From assembly GCF_016924145.1 (NCBI RefSeq), contig NZ_JAFFZO010000019.1:35533-99532 (forward strand): a stretch of DNA of 64,000 nucleotides. Reading direction: 5' to 3'. The notes beneath the pieces are model-generated. The model saw only the letters and a program-made list of their open reading frames with translations. It searched no databases and was not told the origin of the DNA. Below are positions 53,708 to 64,000 of the stretch, piece by piece. The first letter of the stretch is position 1, and every line of letters starts with the position of its first letter. Position numbers and translations under genes: made by a program. The DNA comes from Amphritea pacifica (GTDB lineage: Bacteria; Pseudomonadota; Gammaproteobacteria; Pseudomonadales; Balneatricaceae).

Positions 53708-54655
53708 ATGGAACAACTCAGCGATCTTAAAGCAATACTGCACTCTAAGCGCGCCAATATTTATTACCTGGAAAAATGCCGGGTAATGCAAAAAGATGGC
53801 CGCGTACTCTATCTCACCGAAGCCAAAAACGAAAACCAGTACTGGAATATTCCGATAGCTAACACCACCTGCCTGCTGTTAGGCACTGGAACCTCAATCA
53901 CTCAGGCGGCGATGCGCATGCTGGCTTCCGCAGGTGTATTGGTAGGCTTTTGTGGTGGCGGTGGCACACCATTGCTGATGGCGACTGAAATAGAGTGGTT
54001 AACTCCACAAAGCGAATATCGACCGACAGAATATCTTCAGGGCTGGATGCAGTTCTGGTTTGATGACAATAAGCGCCTCATCGCCGCCAAGCAATTTCAA
54101 CAGGCTCGAATCAGTTACCTGCAAACGCTGTGGAGTAAAAATCGTGATCTTAAGGCGGAAGGCTTTAATAGCGCCGACATCCAACCCGCACTGGATAACT
54201 GCCTCGCTAAAATAACCGCCGCTAATCAGGTAACGCGCCTGCTACAAGCTGAAGCTGAGCTCACTAAACAACTTTATAAATATGCCGCTCGCTCTACTAA
54301 CTACGGTGATTTCACCCGCGAACGTGAAGCAATAGACACCGCAAACGCCTTCCTGAATCACGGCAACTACCTGGCCTATGGGCTGGCAGCCACCACACTC
54401 TGGGTGTTAGGTATACCCCATGGATTTGCGGTTATGCATGGGAAAACAAGGCGCGGCGCGCTTGTTTTCGATATAGCCGATTTAATCAAGGATGCCATCG
54501 TTTTGCCCTGGGCGTTTATCTGCGCCAAAGAAAAAGCGACAGAACAGGAATATCGTCAGCAATGCCTGCAAGCCTTTACCGACCATAAAGCTTTAGAGTT
54601 TATGTTTGATCAGGTTAAAGCCATTGCCTTGAAACAAGATTGGGAGCCGATGTAA
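53708..54655 (+). CDS. cas1: CRISPR integrase Cas1, type I-F
   Basis: A 315-residue Cas1 of the I-F group, which with Cas2-3 inserts new spacers. The N-terminal beta domain begins SDLKAILHSKRANIYYLEKC; the catalytic helical domain has the metal residues in TPLLMATEIEWL (Glu region), IPHGFAVMHGKTRRG (His) and LVFDIADLIKD (Asp). Length is standard for I-F. First gene of the cas operon; cas2-3 follows after 2 bp. Confidence 0.96.
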   Translation: MEQLSDLKAILHSKRANIYYLEKCRVMQKDGRVLYLTEAKNENQYWNIPIANTTCLLLGTGTSITQAAMRMLASAGVLVGFCGGGGTPLLMATEIEWLTPQSEYRPTEYLQGWMQFWFDDNKRLIAAKQFQQARISYLQTLWSKNRDLKAEGFNSADIQPALDNCLAKITAANQVTRLLQAEAELTKQLYKYAARSTNYGDFTREREAIDTANAFLNHGNYLAYGLAATTLWVLGIPHGFAVMHGKTRRGALVFDIADLIKDAIVLPWAFICAKEKATEQEYRQQCLQAFTDHKALEFMFDQVKAIALKQDWEPM

Positions 54656-54657
54656 TC

Positions 54658-57600
54658 ATGATGGTCACCTTTGTTTCTCAATGCGAAAAGAAAGCGTTGG
54701 CGCGTACCCGTCGAGTGCTGGACGCGTTTGCAGATCGCATAGGCGATAACACCTGGCAAACCATCATTACTCAGGAAGGTCTGCTTGCCGTTAAAAAACT
54801 GCTACGTAAAACCGCGAGTAAAAGCACAGCGGTAAGTTGCCATTGGATACGCAGCCGCTCCCGGTCTGATCTGGTTTGGGTAGTAGGCAATAAAAGAAAG
54901 TTCAATGAGCTTGGCCAGGTGCCAGTTAATAGCACACATAAAGCTTTTTCCATTAACCATGATGAAACAAAGTGGGTTCACGCTCACAGCATTCAGATTA
55001 TCGCTGTTCTATCTGGCCTTCTGCACGATATTGGCAAAGCCACGATTGGTTTTCAGAATAAATTACTGAATAACAGTGGCAAGAATATGGGTGATCCCTA
55101 TCGTCACGAATGGCTTTCCCTAAGGCTGTTTCAGGCAATGATTCATGGTTGTAAAAGCGATGATGAGTGGTTAACCCGATTAATGGATTTTGACGATTTT
55201 ATGCGGACGAATCCTGCTTGGTTAGAGCGCTTACCGAATGATGCATTAACCAACAAGAAAGGTGAATTGAAAGCAAACAGGCTGGACAAACTTCCCCCTT
55301 TAGCAAAGCTGGTTGCCTGGCTGATTGTTACTCACCACCGTATGCCAACCTACTTGCCATCGCAGTACGAAGCAAGAAATCGCCAGCTTGAACAGCGGAA
55401 CCCTCGTGAGTGGGGGGAAGAAATAGATGTAGATGAGTTTTTCGCCAATATTGAGCCTTTCGATAAGTGGGTGAAAAATGGAAAAGTGCCGGATAATCAA
55501 GATTTTTGGTGTTTAAAAGACGTCATAATGGCGAGCAAGAACTGGCAAAAAGGAGTCCGTCGCTGGGCCAGAAAAGCAAAAGATTGTGTGCCGTTGCGGG
55601 CGCTGGCAACGCAAACAATATCCGACCCGTTATTTATGAATCTATCGCGGCTGTGTTTGATGTTGGCCGATCATAATTACTCCAGTCTGCCCAATGGTGA
55701 AGACCGAAGACGAGTAAAAGGGGATGTCGACTTTTTAGCTAAACTGGCCGCCAACACTGATAAAAACCGTCAAGTAAAACAAGCACTCGATGAACACCTT
55801 ATAGGCGTTGGCGAATTTGCCAAAAGAGTTGCACTCGAAATCCCGATGCTAGTGCAAACGTTACCAAGCCTGTCGGATAAGCTTAAAGCATTTACTGAGC
55901 AAACCAGGCATCCTGTTTACTCATGGCAAAACGGCGCATTTGCGCTGGCACAAAAGTTACAACCTTTAGCCCAGGATCAAGGGTTCTTTGGGGTAAACAT
56001 GGCCTCAACGGGGCGCGGAAAAACATTAGCTAATGCCAGAATTATGTATGCCTTAGCTAACCCGGAAACCGGTGCGCGTTTTACCATCGCTTTAGGGTTG
56101 CGAGTGCTGACATTGCAAACAGGGCAAGCATTGCGCCAGCGACTCACACTGGATGAGGATGATCTGGCGGTACTCGTGGGTGGTTCAGCTAATCGTGCGC
56201 TTTTTGATATGGCGCAAACTGAGATAGAGCGAAAGAGGATTACGTTCGAAGAGCAGGGCAGCGAGTCGTTAGAAGAACTGCTTGATAAAAGCGAATGGGT
56301 AGATGGCGATATCCTACCGGATGAATTCGGTACGCTGGTATCCGACCCTAAAACTCGGCAGTTGCTCTATGCACCAGTCGTAAGCTGTACGGTTGATCAC
56401 ATTATGCAGGCATCGGAATGCGTCAGAGGCGGAAGATACATCGCGCCAACTCTTCGTCTGCTGACCAGTGATTTAGTGTTAGACGAACCCGATGATTTTG
56501 ATCAGTCGGATCTGCCTGCGCTATCGCGCTTAGTTCACATGGCTGGCCTATATGGTAGTAAGGTGTTGTTATCCTCAGCTACCCTGACGCCTGATCTGAT
56601 TGCGGGCTTATATCAAGCCTATGCAGCGGGTCGAAAAATATGGAATAGCCATATGGGGATTCATCCGAATTTACCCATCTGTTGCGCCTGGTTCGATGAA
56701 TATAAACAACAACAGGTAACGTGTGCGAACGTCGATCAATACACAACAGCCCACCTGGAGTTTGCACAAAAACGAGCGAAAGAACTTGGTAAGCAACGGC
56801 CAAGGCGTCATGCAGAAATACTTCCCCTTGATCTGCCGCCACCGCCAGAGAATGAAAAAGTTGATATGTCAGCGCTGGCTGCTGAGGTAGTCAACGGCGC
56901 TATTCAACTACACCGGAATAATTCAGAAATCTGCCCTAAGACCGGCAAACAAGTCAGTATCGGTTTGGTGCGCATGGCGAATGTGAAACCTATTATTGGG
57001 TTAGTTCGCGGTCTTTATCAGCAAGCTGATTTTGATACAGATACGCAGATTCATCTTTGTTGCTATCATGCGAAACAGTTATTGATGTTGAGGGATGCCC
57101 TGGAGCGGAGACTCGACCGAATTCTGACCCGTGTAGAGCCTAACGCCATTTTTTCTCATAAAGAGATACAAACAGCGATATGCACTAATCCCGCCAAGCA
57201 TCACCTCTTTATTGTCGTGGCCAGTCCGGTGGCGGAGGTTGGGCGAGATCATGATTATGACTGGGCGATTGTCGAACCGTCGTCGATGCGATCTCTTATT
57301 CAACTGGCAGGCAGGGTTTGGCGTCATCGCCCCGATAAAGTAGCTGACAAACCCAACATGCTGATTTTGGATAGAAATATTCTTGCTCTGAAAGGGAGTG
57401 CAGTGGCGTTTGTCCGGCCAGGTTTTGAGAATGCCGATTTCGTTTTAAGCAGTCATTTTTGTAAAGACTTAATTAGCGCAGACCAACTGGCCAATGTGGA
57501 TTCAGTACCAAGAATCGTGCGTTCTAACGAGTTGCAACCAACAGAGAGTCTGGCCGATTTAGAGCATGCTGTGATGCAAAAATTACTTAATAATCGCGAT

Positions 57601-58008
57601 AACTTCGTCAGCGCCTTTTGGCGCGAAAATAACGGTAATCGCGCGTCGGCACACTTGCAAAAAATCAGTCCGTTTCGTGCCAGTGATGGTCCTCGGGATG
57701 ATTTTGTATGTTTGCCGGTGGCAGATGATCCAAGCGGTTACAAGTTCACATACGCAGAAGACGCATGGGAAGACCTTAATCACTGCACATTTCAGAGCAA
57801 GAAGATCCGCTTTGCTGAATTTAACCCCGAAAACGACAGGGTATCACCGTGGCTGACAACTGAGTTAGATGAGGTGCTGCAAGAGTTGGCAGATAAACGG
57901 GATGAGTCTAATGTATCCCGCATTGCCCGGCAGTTTGCCACGGTCTCTCTGGAAAATCGTGAAGACCGTGTCTGGTGGTATCACCCGTGGTTAGGATTCT
58001 GGCAGTGA
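54658..58008 (+). CDS. cas3: Cas2-Cas3 fusion nuclease-helicase, type I-F
   Basis: A 1116-residue protein. The first about 90 residues are a Cas2-like domain, the fusion that defines type I-F. An HD nuclease domain follows with AVLSGLLHDIGKATIGFQ near residue 120. The helicase part has Walker A MASTGRGKTLANA near 450, the DExx-type box LVLDEPDDFDQ near 607 and later SPVAEVGRDHDYDW. It degrades DNA recruited by the Csy complex. The start is ATG 54658 or the next codon; the frame opens slightly earlier inside cas1. Confidence 0.95.
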   Translation: MMVTFVSQCEKKALARTRRVLDAFADRIGDNTWQTIITQEGLLAVKKLLRKTASKSTAVSCHWIRSRSRSDLVWVVGNKRKFNELGQVPVNSTHKAFSINHDETKWVHAHSIQIIAVLSGLLHDIGKATIGFQNKLLNNSGKNMGDPYRHEWLSLRLFQAMIHGCKSDDEWLTRLMDFDDFMRTNPAWLERLPNDALTNKKGELKANRLDKLPPLAKLVAWLIVTHHRMPTYLPSQYEARNRQLEQRNPREWGEEIDVDEFFANIEPFDKWVKNGKVPDNQDFWCLKDVIMASKNWQKGVRRWARKAKDCVPLRALATQTISDPLFMNLSRLCLMLADHNYSSLPNGEDRRRVKGDVDFLAKLAANTDKNRQVKQALDEHLIGVGEFAKRVALEIPMLVQTLPSLSDKLKAFTEQTRHPVYSWQNGAFALAQKLQPLAQDQGFFGVNMASTGRGKTLANARIMYALANPETGARFTIALGLRVLTLQTGQALRQRLTLDEDDLAVLVGGSANRALFDMAQTEIERKRITFEEQGSESLEELLDKSEWVDGDILPDEFGTLVSDPKTRQLLYAPVVSCTVDHIMQASECVRGGRYIAPTLRLLTSDLVLDEPDDFDQSDLPALSRLVHMAGLYGSKVLLSSATLTPDLIAGLYQAYAAGRKIWNSHMGIHPNLPICCAWFDEYKQQQVTCANVDQYTTAHLEFAQKRAKELGKQRPRRHAEILPLDLPPPPENEKVDMSALAAEVVNGAIQLHRNNSEICPKTGKQVSIGLVRMANVKPIIGLVRGLYQQADFDTDTQIHLCCYHAKQLLMLRDALERRLDRILTRVEPNAIFSHKEIQTAICTNPAKHHLFIVVASPVAEVGRDHDYDWAIVEPSSMRSLIQLAGRVWRHRPDKVADKPNMLILDRNILALKGSAVAFVRPGFENADFVLSSHFCKDLISADQLANVDSVPRIVRSNELQPTESLADLEHAVMQKLLNNRDNFVSAFWRENNGNRASAHLQKISPFRASDGPRDDFVCLPVADDPSGYKFTYAEDAWEDLNHCTFQSKKIRFAEFNPENDRVSPWLTTELDEVLQELADKRDESNVSRIARQFATVSLENREDRVWWYHPWLGFWQ

Positions 58009-58026
58009 GTTATCCACTGATCTTGA

Positions 58027-60365
<2,339 letters not shown>

Positions 60366-60367
60366 CC

Positions 60368-61372
60368 ATGACATTAAAAACCGCTAGCGTATTAGCTTTT
60401 GAGCGCAACTTAGATATTTCAGACGCTTTTTTCTGGCAATTTGATAGTCACTCAAAAACCACGGAATTAAAACCGGTAGGTATTCAAACTAAATCGGTAC
60501 GAGGCACTATCAGTAATAGACAGAAAGCAGCAATTGCTAATGATCCGGCAAAACTGGATGCAGAGATCGAAAAGGCTAATCTACAAACGGTAGATGTCGC
60601 CGCATTAGATCACGATTGCGACACGCTATTAGTAAAATGGAGTTGTAAGGTATTACCTTTTAGCGGCAAGCCAAGCGTCTGTAATGACCAGGATTATCAA
60701 ACTAAATTACTCGAAGTCGTAAATAGTTATTTAACGGAACAGGGTGTTGCTGAACTCTCTCGTCGCTATGCTGCAAACATCGCCAATGCGCGTTGGTTGT
60801 GGCGCAACCGTTTAGGTGCAGAAACAATTAAAGTAACGGTATCTTTATCAGCTAATGGTGACGACTCTGTTGCGGAAATAGCTGATGCAAAAAAACTGTC
60901 ACTGACGAATTTTGATGATGTTAATGCGGATGTTGCCAAAATATCAGCCTTCATCGAAAAGGGTTTAAAAGGTGAAGCCTTTGTCATTCTTTATGTCAAA
61001 GCCGAAGTGAAAGTAGGCTACGGTCAAGAGGTCTATCCATCTCAGGAACTAGTGCTTGATACCGGTAAAACCAAAAGCAAAGAGCTTTATAAAAAGCATG
61101 ATATTGCCGGTATGCACTCACAAAAAATCAGCAATGCTATCCGCACGGTTGACACATGGTATCCCGATGCTCAATTCCCTGTCGCTGCAGAACCGTATGC
61201 TGCGGTGACCACCTTAGGTACAGCTTTTCGTCAGCCTAAGCAAAAGCAGGATTTCTACAGCTTGTTTGATGGCTGGGTACTTAATGACGCCAAACCGAGT
61301 GTTGAGCAACAGCATTATGTTATGTCTGTACTTATTCGTGGTGGTGTATTCGGTGCCAGCGGCAAGGAATAA
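60368..61372 (+). CDS. csy3: type I-F backbone Csy3 (Cas7f)
   Basis: A 334-residue Cas7-type RAMP; about six copies coat the crRNA spacer. LAFERNLDISDAFFWQFDS at the start and RYAANIANARWLWRNRLGAE near residue 138 match the family. AAGGAGAG precedes the ATG. Confidence 0.95.
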   Translation: MTLKTASVLAFERNLDISDAFFWQFDSHSKTTELKPVGIQTKSVRGTISNRQKAAIANDPAKLDAEIEKANLQTVDVAALDHDCDTLLVKWSCKVLPFSGKPSVCNDQDYQTKLLEVVNSYLTEQGVAELSRRYAANIANARWLWRNRLGAETIKVTVSLSANGDDSVAEIADAKKLSLTNFDDVNADVAKISAFIEKGLKGEAFVILYVKAEVKVGYGQEVYPSQELVLDTGKTKSKELYKKHDIAGMHSQKISNAIRTVDTWYPDAQFPVAAEPYAAVTTLGTAFRQPKQKQDFYSLFDGWVLNDAKPSVEQQHYVMSVLIRGGVFGASGKE

Positions 61373-61377
61373 TGATT

Positions 61378-61944
61378 ATGGATAGCTATTTTGAAATAAA
61401 AGCGATCCCCGATCCCGAGTTGCTGCAATCCGCTATCGTCGCACAGCTAATGCAGGCGTTACATGGGTTACTGCCAGCCTATGAAGGGCGTGTAGGCATT
61501 AGTTTCCCGGCCTATGGTCAGGCGAGGGCATTAGGTGGAATCTTACGCCTGCATGGCACATCTGAGGATATGCAAAGGTTGCTTGACCAGGCACATGATG
61601 ATTCTGTGCTGTCGAACTACGCCCTGATCACCGATGTCTTAATGGTTCCCGAAAAGGTGAAGGGCTATGCCTTGTATCGACGCAGGCACGTAAAGGGAGA
61701 AAGCGATATCAGGCGATTGGTTAAAAGGCATAAAGCACGGGGAACATGGACCGCAGAATTAGAGGAAGCGATATTTGCAAAGTATCGACAACCTCGGAAC
61801 TGCCCCCACGTTACGCTTAAGAGCTATACCACGAGGCAGGCAAAGTTCATGTTGTTTATAGAACAGGAGATGCAGGGTAAAGCGGTTGAAGGGGAGTTTA
61901 ATGCATACGGCCTGTCTAAAGGCAGCACAGTACCCTGGTTTTAA
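61378..61944 (+). CDS. cas6f: crRNA endonuclease Cas6f (Csy4)
   Basis: A 188-residue Cas6f that cuts the repeat RNA 3' of its hairpin. The catalytic His is at residue 29 (MQALHGLLPAYEG), as in the Pseudomonas enzyme. The Arg-rich helix YRRRHVKGESDIRRLVKRHK binds the repeat stem. The ATG at 61378 has AAGGA at good distance; the ATG two codons earlier overlaps the csy3 stop. Confidence 0.94.
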   Translation: MDSYFEIKAIPDPELLQSAIVAQLMQALHGLLPAYEGRVGISFPAYGQARALGGILRLHGTSEDMQRLLDQAHDDSVLSNYALITDVLMVPEKVKGYALYRRRHVKGESDIRRLVKRHKARGTWTAELEEAIFAKYRQPRNCPHVTLKSYTTRQAKFMLFIEQEMQGKAVEGEFNAYGLSKGSTVPWF

Positions 61945-62074
61945 CCCTTTATTTTATGCTCTTTAAAAACTTTTTAAAAAACAGATAGTTGCAGAAAGCG
62001 CTAAAACCATTGGTATTTTTTCCAATATCGGGGCAAGTGTTTGATGCAGCTATTTTTTTCTGCGTTATACTTCA
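61945..62074 (+). promoter_or_regulatory. CRISPR leader
   Basis: An AT-rich 130-bp stretch between cas6f and the first repeat. Runs such as CTTTTTAAAAAA and GGTATTTTTTCCAAT are typical of I-F leaders, which hold the array promoter and the IHF-dependent insertion signals. Transcription would run with the cas genes. Confidence 0.7.
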
Positions 62075-63847
62075 GTTCACTGCCGAACAGGCAGCTTAGA
62101 AATCACTCTCAAACACTAAACCCATACAGGTAAAGTTCACTGCCGAACAGGCAGCTTAGAAAATCCCCGGCTGTGGTGCCTGGCTGCTAACACCGTTCAC
62201 TGCCGAACAGGCAGCTTAGAAATCCGTACAGTGCAGAAAAATAGTCATGAGTATGTTCACTGCCGAACAGGCAGCTTAGAAATGTTGGCGTAACCGATCT
62301 GCTTGCTGAGATAAGTTCACTGCCGAACAGGCAGCTTAGAAACCAGTTAAGGGGCGGGGGCGCTAGTTGCTAGTGGTTCACTGCCGAACAGGCAGCTTAG
62401 AAAAGCTGGCTTGCTCGTCTGCAGCCTGCTGGCGTGTTCACTGCCGAACAGGCAGCTTAGAAAACGTAATGGCAAGGCTAGGCATGGCACCCATTGTTCA
62501 CTGCCGAACAGGCAGCTTAGAAAAGATGAAATTGCTGGGGCTAATGCTTTATCGTGTTCACTGCCGAACAGGCAGCTTAGAAAGTCAGCTACTGCCCAGG
62601 CCACCGAACAGAACCGTTCACTGCCGAACAGGCAGCTTAGAAAGGCGAGACAGAATCGGCGCAATTCATGTATTCGTTCACTGCCGAACAGGCAGCTTAG
62701 AAATCAGTGTAACGACCGTAACGCTTATTGATTGCGTTCACTGCCGAACAGGCAGCTTAGAAAGGCAATCAGCTTTGTGTCATGCCACAGCTTACGGTTC
62801 ACTGCCGAACAGGCAGCTTAGAAACAGACCCGTTCTACCCGTTTGGCCCACGCCTCGTTCACTGCCGAACAGGCAGCTTAGAAAGTGGGGTTGATCGAAA
62901 AACAGTTACCGATTTGGTTCACTGCCGAACAGGCAGCTTAGAAAATCCCATCGGCAGGATCGCCAATTGTTTCGGAGTTCACTGCCGAACAGGCAGCTTA
63001 GAAAAAAGCCCCACCAAAACCCGTTTGGAACGGGGGGTTCACTGCCGAACAGGCAGCTTAGAAAATCGCCAGAGCGGCAGCATTGCTCTTCTTGTAGTTC
63101 ACTGCCGAACAGACAGCTTAGAAATCTCCGCAGTGTTCGCAGTAGAAATAAACATTGTTCACTGCCGAACAGGCAGCTTAGAAACAGAGCAGCGCAAACG
63201 TATGGAGTCCGGGGAAAGTTCACTGCCGAACAGGCAGCTTAGAAATTATGGTCTAAGTTTGGATCATATAGCATCACGTTCACTGCCGAACAGGCAGCTT
63301 AGAAAAGATTCATGAGCAAGATAAGCAACCGAGTCGGGTTCACTGCCGAACAGGCAGCTTAGAAAGGGTATAGGGCTGCTTGATAAGGCCTTCGAACGTT
63401 CACTGCCGAACAGGCAGCTTAGAAAAGTATGGGGGCGTTGCTCTGCGTTAAGCGAAGGTTCACTGCCGAACAGGCAGCTTAGAAAAACGCTTCTCAGCAA
63501 CACGACAGCTCCGTATGGTTCACTGCCGAACAGGCAGCTTAGAAATTTGTGCCCTGTCTGAACGGGGTGTGTTGCAACGTTCACTGCCGAACAGGCAGCT
63601 TAGAAATGGTTGCATGAGCATCACCGACGGGCAGGATCGTTCACTGCCGAACAGGCAGCTTAGAAAAGGCGAACCCTCTCGGCAAAGTAAAAACACCCGG
63701 TTCACTGCCGAACAGGCAGCTTAGAAATGAGCATTGCGATAGGCGGCCTGCACCTGGGAGTTCACTGCCGAACAGGCAGCTTAGAAAGTCTACCGGAAGG
63801 CTACAACAACAAGGCATCGGTTCACTGCCGAACAGGCAGCTTAGAAA
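62075..63847 (+). CRISPR. type I-F CRISPR array, 30 repeats and 29 spacers
   Basis: The 28-bp repeat starts GTTCACTGCCGAACAGGCAG and ends CTTAGAAA; its hairpin CTGCCGAACAGGCAG is the Cas6f substrate. Repeats begin every 60 bp with five 61-bp steps, so 24 spacers are 32 bp and five are 33 bp (those before 62376, 62797, 63218, 63579 and 63700). All repeats appear identical except that at 63097, where G is changed to A in the second stem arm (AACAGACAG). The last repeat (63820) is intact. Confidence 0.98.
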
Positions 63848-63952
63848 ATCGAATACTGGAGATCGCATAATGTTAGCTAGTGTAGTGTTTCACTCTTGAT
63901 GATTCTTAATGTATCCTCAGCTCAAATACCCTGAGAGAATCGGACTTATCGC

Positions 63953-64000
63953 ATGCGAATTGCCACCCCTATTGTGCTTACTGAAGAAGAAAAGGCTGAG
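63953..64000 (+). CDS. IS630-family transposase, 5' end only
   Basis: The last 16 codons in the window read MRIATPIVLTEEEKAE, the usual N-terminus of IS630-family DDE transposases. The rest lies beyond the window. The insertion element would begin within the roughly 100 bp after the last CRISPR repeat, though I could not fix its terminal inverted repeat from one end. Confidence 0.6.
   Translation, partial: MRIATPIVLTEEEKAE

Noticed and set aside
62347-62664. Open frames through the CRISPR array with a repeated FLSCLFGSE or SLPNRQLRK pattern
   Set aside because: These are translations of the 28-bp repeats, not a repeat protein; similar frames run elsewhere in the array on both strands.

Overview
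The window looks like chromosomal DNA of a free-living, probably marine, nitrogen-fixing gammaproteobacterium. Nif genes in gammaproteobacterial order, an assimilatory nitrate cluster, MetE, the glutarate branch of lysine breakdown and a type I-F CRISPR system all fit an Oceanospirillales-like host. The sequence alone does not allow a genus to be named.

Region 1 (1-13.4 kb) is a nitrogen-fixation island. A first sigma-54 promoter lies just upstream of nifE-nifN-nifX, the DUF269 and DUF683 nif proteins, a nif-type 2[4Fe-4S] ferredoxin, a thioredoxin-like [2Fe-2S] ferredoxin and two small unrecognised proteins. A second sigma-54 promoter with a NifA-type upstream site drives iscA(nif)-nifU-nifS and probably a second NifX-domain protein. 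After a glutamine-amidotransferase/amidoligase pair comes a satellite nif-like region. It holds an unrecognised 185-residue protein with its own sigma-54 promoter and an almost perfect TGT-N10-ACA site, a hemerythrin operon, and a third NifX-domain protein with its partner. The last two are served by divergent sigma-54 promoters.

Region 2 (13.4-34.8 kb) is mixed metabolism. It has a MASE1-GGDEF cyclase behind a run of 14 G, a tautomerase-family isomerase, metE, a glutarate to crotonyl-CoA set (glutaryl-CoA dehydrogenase, CoA-transferase, semialdehyde dehydrogenase), talB, dusA, a YefM-YoeB toxin-antitoxin pair, a LuxR-type regulator beside a MobA-like aromatic hydroxylase, and dgkA.

Region 3 (34.8-49.2 kb) is a complete nitrate/nitrite assimilation cluster, all on the minus strand: nrtABD transporter, narK-type transporter, a PP2C-kinase fusion protein, a NasB-like flavoprotein, nirB, nirD and nasA. 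Three transcription units start with a leader that ends in a hairpin plus a run of nine U. Two of these leaders have clear sigma-54 promoters upstream and the third has a weaker one. This suggests nitrogen (NtrC) control combined with attenuation.

Region 4 (49.4-64 kb) has gltX, a 14-unit 77-bp tandem array, tRNA-Ala(GGC) with a textbook promoter and terminator, a decayed hipA, and a complete type I-F CRISPR-Cas locus (cas1, cas2-3, cas8f, cas5f, cas7f, cas6f and 30 repeats). The window ends in the first codons of an IS630-like transposase. The 77-bp array and a separate 210-230 bp array at 25.8-26.6 kb share a 'cacagagga/cacagagaa' motif and look like one lineage of species-specific repeats.
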